Below are positions 58,115-64,000 of a DNA stretch of 64,000 nucleotides, one piece after another. The stretch is from the NCBI RefSeq assembly GCF_005298175.1, contig NZ_SZYH01000003.1, positions 124,001 through 188,000 on the forward strand, written 5' to 3'. The notes beneath the pieces are model-generated. The model saw only the letters and a program-made list of their open reading frames with translations, was not told the origin of the DNA and did not search any database. The first letter of the stretch is position 1. Every line of letters starts with the position of its first letter. The DNA comes from Marinobacter panjinensis. Its GTDB lineage: Bacteria; Pseudomonadota; Gammaproteobacteria; Pseudomonadales; Oleiphilaceae. Position numbers and translations under genes: made by a program.

Positions 58115-61100
58115 TCAGCTTTCGCGGTTCAGCTCGGCACTCAGGGCTTCTTCCACATCCGCTGCGGTTACGCCCTGCGCTTCCAGTTCACGCTTACGCT
58201 TGCGCTCTGCGTGGTAGGCGAGACCGGTACCAGCCGGAATCAGGCGACCCACCACCACGTTTTCCTTCAGGCCGCGGAGGTAATCCCGCTTGCCGGTAAC
58301 GGCGCCTTCGGTCAGAACCCGCGTGGTTTCCTGGAACGATGCCGCAGAAATGAAGGACTCTGTCGCCAGAGATGCCTTGGTGATACCCAGCAACAGACGA
58401 TCGCACCTTGCGGGCTCCTTGTCGGCCGCTTCTGCTTTCTCGTTCTCTTCCATGAACTGAGTGATCTCAACCTGATCACCACCCAGCAGACTGGTATCGC
58501 CGGCGTCGGTAATCTCGACCTTGCGCAGCATCTGACGCACAATAACCTCGATGTGCTTGTCATTGATGACAACGCCTTGCAGGCGGTACACGTCCTGGAT
58601 CTCGTTGGTAATGTACTTCGCCAACGCCACTACACCCAGCAGGCGCAGAATATCGTGCGGGTTAGACGGGCCATCAGAGATAACCTCACCCTTCTCGACT
58701 GTCTCACCCTCGAACACGTTCATCTGGCGATGCTTCGGGATCAGAACCTCATAGGGGTCGGCATCCTTCGGCGTAATGACCAGGCGCTTCTTGCCCTTGG
58801 TTTCCTTGCCGAATGAAACCACACCACTGACTTCCGCCAGGATCGAGGATTCTTTCGGACGACGGGCTTCGAACAGGTCAGCAACCCGTGGCAGACCACC
58901 GGTAATATCCCGGGTCTTCGAGCTTGCCTGCGGAATACGTGCAACCACATCACCCAGTTCGACCCTGGCACCGTTGGCCATGGTCACCAGCGCATTGGCT
59001 GGCAGGAAGAAGATTGCCGTACCGCCACCTGGCAGCTCGACGTCATTACCCTGCTCGTCGATCAGCTGAACGGCGGGACGGATGTCCTTGCCAGCCGCAG
59101 GACGCTCCTTGGGATCGATCACTTCCATCGTGGACAGACCGGTCAGCTCGTCTGTCTGGGTGCGGACGGTAATGCCCTGATCCATGTTGACGAACCGGAC
59201 GGTACCTTCTGCCTCAGCAATGATCGGGTGAGTGTGCGGATCCCACTTGGCAACCGCGACGCCGGCTTCTACCGTGTCACCATGCTTGACCGACAGCACT
59301 GCGCCATAGGGAAGCTTGTACCACTCACGCTCACGGCCCTGCTCATCAGCAATCGCCAGCGCAGAGGAGCGGGAGATCACTACCAGCGTGCCGTCGCTCT
59401 TCTCGATGGACTTCAGATTGTGCAGGCGAACGGTGCCGCCGTGCTTGACCTGGATATTGTCGACCGCGGAGGCCCGGCTCGCCGCACCACCAATGTGGAA
59501 CGTACGCATGGTCAGCTGGGTACCAGGCTCACCGATGGATTGTGCCGCGATAACACCGACGGCCTCCCCAACGTTGACCTGATGGCCCCGCGCAAGGTCA
59601 CGACCGTAGCACTTGGAACAGATGCCGTGGCGGGTCTCACAGGTAATCGCAGAGCGAACCCAGACCTCGTCCACACCAGCACGCTCAAGTGACTCAACCG
59701 CTTTCTCATCCAGCAATACGCCGGATTCAACAATGGCATTGTCCTTGTCGGTAGGCGTGAACGCAGCGCGTGCGGTGACACGGCCGAGCACACGATCACC
59801 CAGAGGTACAACCACGTCGCCGCCTTCGATGTGCGGCGTCATCAGCAGGCCTTCCTCGGTACCACAGTCTTCTTCGGTAACGACCAGATCCTGGGAAACA
59901 TCCACGAGGCGGCGAGTCAGGTAACCTGAGTTCGCAGTCTTAAGCGCCGTATCCGCCAGACCCTTACGGGCACCGTGGGTGGAGATGAAGTACTGAAGTA
60001 CGTTCAGACCTTCACGGAAATTCGCGGTGATCGGGGTTTCAATGATCGAGCCGTCCGGCTTGGCCATCAGACCACGCATACCAGCCAGCTGACGAATCTG
60101 GGCGGGGGAACCCCGTGCACCAGAGTCGGCCATCATATAAACGGAGTTGAACGACTCCTGCATCAGATCTTCGCCGTTCTCACCCTTCACAGGCTTGCCG
60201 TCAGGACCGATAACCTGTTCCTGGGACAGACGGTCCATCATCGCCTTGGACACTTTGTCGTTGGCGCGGGACCAGATATCGATAACCTTGTTGTACTTCT
60301 CGCCCTGGGTCAGCAGACCGGACGCGTACTGGGTTTCGATGTCCTTAACTTCTTCCGATGCCGCATCTACCAGCTCGTACTTCTCTGGAGGGATCTCGAA
60401 GTCATTAAAGCCGATTGAAATCCCTGAAACCGTCGCGAAGTGATAGCCCATGTACATCAGCTGATCCGCAAAAATCACGGTGTCTTTCAGACCCGCATCG
60501 CGGTAACAGGTGTTGATCAGGTTGGAGATCGCCTTTTTGACCATCGGCTTGTTGACGATGTCGTAGGACAGGCCGTCAGGCACGATATCAAACAGCAGTG
60601 CACGGCCGACCGTGGTTTCCACGATCTTGAGCACTTCAATCTTCTCGCCGTTTTCGTCATAGGTCACTTCTTTAACGCGGACCTTGACCATGGCCTGAAG
60701 ATCCACCTTGCCGGCGCCATAGGCGCGGTGCGCCTCTTTGACATCGGCAAACACCATGCCTTCACCAAGCGCACTCTTGCGGTCACGGGTCATGTAGTAA
60801 AGACCCAGTACCACGTCCTGAGACGGCACGATGATCGGCTCGCCGTTAGCCGGCGACAACACGTTGTTGGTGGACATCATCAACGCACGGGCTTCGAGCT
60901 GGGCTTCCAGGGTCAGCGGTACGTGGACCGCCATCTGGTCACCGTCGAAGTCGGCGTTGTAGGCCGCGCACACCAGCGGGTGCAGCTGGATCGCTTTACC
61001 TTCAATCAATACCGGCTCGAACGCCTGGATACCCAGACGGTGAAGCGTGGGTGCCCGGTTGAGCATGATCGGATGCTCGCGGATGACCTCGTCCAGGATA

Positions 61101-62329
61101 TCCCAGACCACGCCTTCCTCGCGCTCGACCATTTTCTTGGCGGCCTTGATAGTGGTCGCCAGACCACGGTGCTCCAGCTTGGAGAAAATAAACGGCTTGA
61201 ACAGTTCCAGCGCCATCTTCTTGGGAAGACCGCACTGGTGCAGGCGCAGGTAGGGACCTACCACGATCACCGAACGACCGGAGTAATCCACTCGCTTACC
61301 GAGCAGGTTCTGACGGAAGCGACCCTGCTTACCCTTGATCATGTCTGCCAGGGACTTCAGCGGGCGCTTGTTGGTGCCGGTAATGGCGCGACCACGACGG
61401 CCGTTGTCCAGCAGTGCGTCCACGGCTTCCTGCAGCATCCGCTTCTCGTTACGCACAATGATATCCGGAGCATTGAGCTCCAGCAGGCGCTTGAGACGGT
61501 TGTTCCGGTTGATCACCCGACGGTACAGATCGTTCAGGTCGGAAGTGGCGAAACGGCCACCGTCCAACGGTACCAGCGGACGCAGATCCGGCGGCAGAAC
61601 CGGCAGCACGGTCATGACCATGTCGCCCGGCTTGTTACCGGAGTACAGGAAGGCCTCGAGAATTTTCAGGCGCTTGCTGAATTTCTTGATCTTGGTTTCT
61701 GAGTTGGTCTGGGGAATCTCTTCCCGCAGGGCTTCAACCTCGGCCTGCAGATCAATACCTTCCAGCAGTTCCTGGACGGCTTCGGCACCCATGCGGGCGT
61801 CGAACTCGTCGCCGAACTCTTCCAGCGCTTCGTAGTACTGCTCGTCGTTCAGCAGCTGCCCTTTCTCAAGGGTCGTCATGCCCGGCTCGATAACAATGAA
61901 CGATTCGAAATAAAGAACCCGTTCAATATCGCGCAGGGTCATGTCCAGCATCAGACCGATGCGGGACGGCAGTGATTTCAGGAACCAGATATGGGCGACC
62001 GGGCTGGCAAGCTCGATATGACCCATGCGCTCACGGCGCACACTGGCCAGTGCCACTTCAACACCACACTTCTCGCAGATGACACCACGGTGCTTGAGGC
62101 GCTTGTACTTGCCGCAAAGGCACTCGTAATCCTTGATCGGGCCGAAGATCTTGGCACAGAAAAGACCGTCACGCTCAGGTTTGAACGTACGGTAGTTGAT
62201 GGTCTCAGGCTTTTTGACCTCACCAAAAGACCATGAACGGATCATGTCAGGAGACGCCAGCCCAATACGGATGGCGTCAAATTCCTGCTTCTGGTTCTGG
62301 TTTTTGAGAAGATTCAGCAAATCTTTCAT
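58115..62329 (-). CDS. rpoC: DNA-directed RNA polymerase subunit beta'
   Basis: A 1404-residue catalytic subunit. The N-terminal zinc finger is C-L-C-G-K...C-E-K-C (about 70-88). The clamp and sigma-binding coiled coil follow, and the active-site loop N-A-D-F-D-G-D-Q-M-A-V-H (about 458-469) holds the three Mg2+-binding aspartates. A second zinc site (C-G-T-E-E...C-S-K-C) lies near residues 815-900, and the trigger loop contains M-R-T-F-H-I-G-G-A-A. Length is near the E. coli value of 1407. It lies 77 bp after rpoB. Confidence 0.98.
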   Translation of the reverse strand: MKDLLNLLKNQNQKQEFDAIRIGLASPDMIRSWSFGEVKKPETINYRTFKPERDGLFCAKIFGPIKDYECLCGKYKRLKHRGVICEKCGVEVALASVRRERMGHIELASPVAHIWFLKSLPSRIGLMLDMTLRDIERVLYFESFIVIEPGMTTLEKGQLLNDEQYYEALEEFGDEFDARMGAEAVQELLEGIDLQAEVEALREEIPQTNSETKIKKFSKRLKILEAFLYSGNKPGDMVMTVLPVLPPDLRPLVPLDGGRFATSDLNDLYRRVINRNNRLKRLLELNAPDIIVRNEKRMLQEAVDALLDNGRRGRAITGTNKRPLKSLADMIKGKQGRFRQNLLGKRVDYSGRSVIVVGPYLRLHQCGLPKKMALELFKPFIFSKLEHRGLATTIKAAKKMVEREEGVVWDILDEVIREHPIMLNRAPTLHRLGIQAFEPVLIEGKAIQLHPLVCAAYNADFDGDQMAVHVPLTLEAQLEARALMMSTNNVLSPANGEPIIVPSQDVVLGLYYMTRDRKSALGEGMVFADVKEAHRAYGAGKVDLQAMVKVRVKEVTYDENGEKIEVLKIVETTVGRALLFDIVPDGLSYDIVNKPMVKKAISNLINTCYRDAGLKDTVIFADQLMYMGYHFATVSGISIGFNDFEIPPEKYELVDAASEEVKDIETQYASGLLTQGEKYNKVIDIWSRANDKVSKAMMDRLSQEQVIGPDGKPVKGENGEDLMQESFNSVYMMADSGARGSPAQIRQLAGMRGLMAKPDGSIIETPITANFREGLNVLQYFISTHGARKGLADTALKTANSGYLTRRLVDVSQDLVVTEEDCGTEEGLLMTPHIEGGDVVVPLGDRVLGRVTARAAFTPTDKDNAIVESGVLLDEKAVESLERAGVDEVWVRSAITCETRHGICSKCYGRDLARGHQVNVGEAVGVIAAQSIGEPGTQLTMRTFHIGGAASRASAVDNIQVKHGGTVRLHNLKSIEKSDGTLVVISRSSALAIADEQGREREWYKLPYGAVLSVKHGDTVEAGVAVAKWDPHTHPIIAEAEGTVRFVNMDQGITVRTQTDELTGLSTMEVIDPKERPAAGKDIRPAVQLIDEQGNDVELPGGGTAIFFLPANALVTMANGARVELGDVVARIPQASSKTRDITGGLPRVADLFEARRPKESSILAEVSGVVSFGKETKGKKRLVITPKDADPYEVLIPKHRQMNVFEGETVEKGEVISDGPSNPHDILRLLGVVALAKYITNEIQDVYRLQGVVINDKHIEVIVRQMLRKVEITDAGDTSLLGGDQVEITQFMEENEKAEAADKEPARCDRLLLGITKASLATESFISAASFQETTRVLTEGAVTGKRDYLRGLKENVVVGRLIPAGTGLAYHAERKRKRELEAQGVTAADVEEALSAELNRES

Positions 62330-62406
62330 CAGTAACAGCTCCGGATGGCGTTATTCTCGGGCGGGTACCGACCGGTACCCGCTCACGCTGCCAAAAACAA
62401 TTCGGC

Positions 62407-64000
62407 TCAGTCGGATTCCAGCTCGATGTCGATACCCAGCGAGCGGATTTCCTTGACCAGAACATTAAAGGACTCGGGCATGCCCGGCTCCATACGATGA
62501 TCGCCATCGACAATGTTCTTGTACATCTTGGTCCGACCATTCACATCATCAGACTTCACGGTAAGCATTTCCTGCAGCGTATACGCCGCACCGTAAGCCT
62601 CGAGGGCCCACACTTCCATCTCACCGAAGCGCTGACCACCGAACTGCGCCTTACCACCCAGCGGCTGCTGGGTAACCAGGCTGTACGAACCGGTGGAACG
62701 AGCGTGCATCTTGTCGTCGATCAGGTGGTTCAGCTTGAGGATATACATGTAGCCAACCGTTACCGGACGGTCAAACTCGTCGCCGGTACGGCCGTCATAC
62801 AGCACAGTCTGGCCAGTGGTACTAAGACCTGCCAGCTCAAGCATCCGCTTGACCTCCGCTTCCTTGGCACCGTCGAATACCGGCGTTGCCATGGGAACAC
62901 CCGTGCGCAGGTTGTTGGCCAGCGCCAGGATCTCCTTGTCGCTCAGCGAATCCAGGTCAACCTGTGTGACCTCGTCCGAGTGGTTGTAGATCTCGTCCAG
63001 CAGGCTGCGGAGTTCAGCAATCTTGCGCTGCTCATCCAGCATCCGGCTGATGCGCTCACCCAGCCCCTTGGCGGCGGCACCCAGGTGAGTCTCAAGAACC
63101 TGACCCACGTTCATACGCGACGGAACACCCAGGGGGTTCAGCACGATATCAACAGTATTGCCGTACTCGTCGTAAGGCATGTCCTCGATCGGCATGACCG
63201 CAGAGATAACACCTTTGTTACCATGACGGCCGGCCATCTTGTCACCCGGCTGAATCCGACGCTTGATCGCGAGGTACACCTTGACGATCTTGAGAACACC
63301 CGGAGCAAGATCATCGCCTTGCTGAAGCTTGCCTTTCTTGTCATCAAAGCGCGCTTCGTGATCCTTCTTGCGATCTTCCAGGCCCTGCTCGGATTTCTCC
63401 AGCAGCTCGTTCAAAGCCTCGTCTTTCATCCGCAGCTTGAACCAGTCGTCACGCGGCAGCTCTGCCAGGTATGACTCGTCAAGCTTGGCGCCTTTCTTGA
63501 GGCCCGGGCCGCTGATGACTTCCTGCCCTTTCAGGGCATTGGTCAGCCGCTCGAAGGTGGCACCTTCAACAATACGGTACTCGTCTTTCAGGTCCTTGCG
63601 GTACTCGTCCAGCTGCTCCTTCTCGATGGCCTGGGCACGCGTGTCCTTTTCGATGCCGTCACGGGTAAAGACCTGAACGTCAATAACCGTGCCACGGGTA
63701 CCGGTAGGTACACGTGAGGACGTATCCTTAACGTCCGATGCCTTCTCACCGAAGATGGCCCTCAGAAGCTTCTCCTCTGGCGTCAGCTGGGTTTCACCTT
63801 TCGGCGTCACCTTGCCTACCAGAATGTCACCTGCGCCCACTTCTGCGCCAATATAGACAATACCGGACTCGTCCAGCTTGGACAGCGCGCTTTCACCAAC
63901 GTTCGGAATATCCGCAGTGATTTCTTCGCTACCCAGTTTGGTATCCCGGGCCACACAGGTCAGTTCCTGAATGTGGATGGTGGTCAGGCGATCTTCCTGG
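62407..64000 (-). CDS. rpoB: DNA-directed RNA polymerase subunit beta, C-terminal part
   Basis: The frame continues past the right edge; about 531 residues, the C-terminal 40% of a ~1360-residue protein, are visible. They include the acidic E-D-M-P-Y-D-E-Y-G region next to H-G-N-K-G-V-I-S (active-site lysine), the flap/clamp region D-S-L-S-D-K-E, and the C-terminal M-E-V-W-A-L-E-A-Y-G-A-A-Y-T-L-Q-E-M-L anchor for beta'. The rifampicin-resistance region lies in the missing part, so nothing can be said about resistance. rpoC follows in the same transcript. Confidence 0.97.
   Translation of the reverse strand, partial: QEDRLTTIHIQELTCVARDTKLGSEEITADIPNVGESALSKLDESGIVYIGAEVGAGDILVGKVTPKGETQLTPEEKLLRAIFGEKASDVKDTSSRVPTGTRGTVIDVQVFTRDGIEKDTRAQAIEKEQLDEYRKDLKDEYRIVEGATFERLTNALKGQEVISGPGLKKGAKLDESYLAELPRDDWFKLRMKDEALNELLEKSEQGLEDRKKDHEARFDDKKGKLQQGDDLAPGVLKIVKVYLAIKRRIQPGDKMAGRHGNKGVISAVMPIEDMPYDEYGNTVDIVLNPLGVPSRMNVGQVLETHLGAAAKGLGERISRMLDEQRKIAELRSLLDEIYNHSDEVTQVDLDSLSDKEILALANNLRTGVPMATPVFDGAKEAEVKRMLELAGLSTTGQTVLYDGRTGDEFDRPVTVGYMYILKLNHLIDDKMHARSTGSYSLVTQQPLGGKAQFGGQRFGEMEVWALEAYGAAYTLQEMLTVKSDDVNGRTKMYKNIVDGDHRMEPGMPESFNVLVKEIRSLGIDIELESD

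Noticed and set aside
1..64000. CRISPR arrays, tRNA/rRNA genes, insertion sequences, prophage or defence systems
   Set aside because: Looked for on both strands by reading repeats and protein content; none is visible. The window is core genome plus the msh locus.

Overview
The window is chromosomal DNA of a moderately GC-rich Gram-negative gammaproteobacterium. Gene order, protein sequence style, a Gram-negative porin, an MSHA pilus locus and Pseudomonas/Vibrio-type synteny point to Marinobacter or a close marine relative; this is inferred from the sequence alone. I see no rRNA, tRNA, CRISPR array, prophage, transposase or integron. Almost every base is explained by core genes plus one complete surface-appendage locus.

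Layout. (1) 1-7.2 kb: the 3' end of an LPS-type GT9 glycosyltransferase, a DUF6165 protein, ilvE, glnE (adenylylates glutamine synthetase), a two-TM potassium channel and a CYTH phosphatase-like protein. (2) 7.2-12.2 kb: a porin with a 506-bp AT-rich upstream region, dtd, pip and typA/bipA. (3) 12.4-17.7 kb: a nitrogen-control block, glnA - DUF4124 protein - ntrB - ntrC. It has a well-formed sigma-54 promoter and two tandem NtrC-like operators before glnA, and a third NtrC-like operator plus a candidate sigma-54 promoter before ntrBC. With glnE nearby, the window holds both the transcriptional and covalent control of glutamine synthetase. (4) 17.7-34.5 kb, minus strand: a complete msh type IV pilus operon, mshI-J-K-L-M-N-E-G-F-B-A-C-D-O-P-Q, 16 genes in canonical order, mostly overlapping or a few bases apart. 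A palindromic REP-like repeat sits between the major pilin gene mshA and the minor pilin genes. (5) 34.6-39.7 kb: ssb and a YajR-type MFS exporter on the minus strand, diverging from uvrA on the plus strand. (6) 39.7-64 kb, minus strand: the translation/transcription supercluster rpoB(partial)-rpoC / rpsL-rpsG-fusA-tuf / S10 operon / spc operon with secY and rpmJ / alpha operon with rpoA and rplQ. Strong sigma-70-like promoters can be read before rpsL, rpsJ and rpsM.

How it fits together: GlnE, GlnA and NtrBC form one nitrogen-assimilation circuit. The msh genes encode an envelope-spanning pilus machine whose ATPase MshE carries the two-motif c-di-GMP-binding N-terminal domain, so attachment is probably second-messenger controlled. 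The last third is core gene expression. I found no convincing wholly new system. The most informative non-routine signals are the NtrC/sigma-54 sites, the REP element inside the pilin operon, the low-GC look of mshA, and the structured DNA upstream of the porin.
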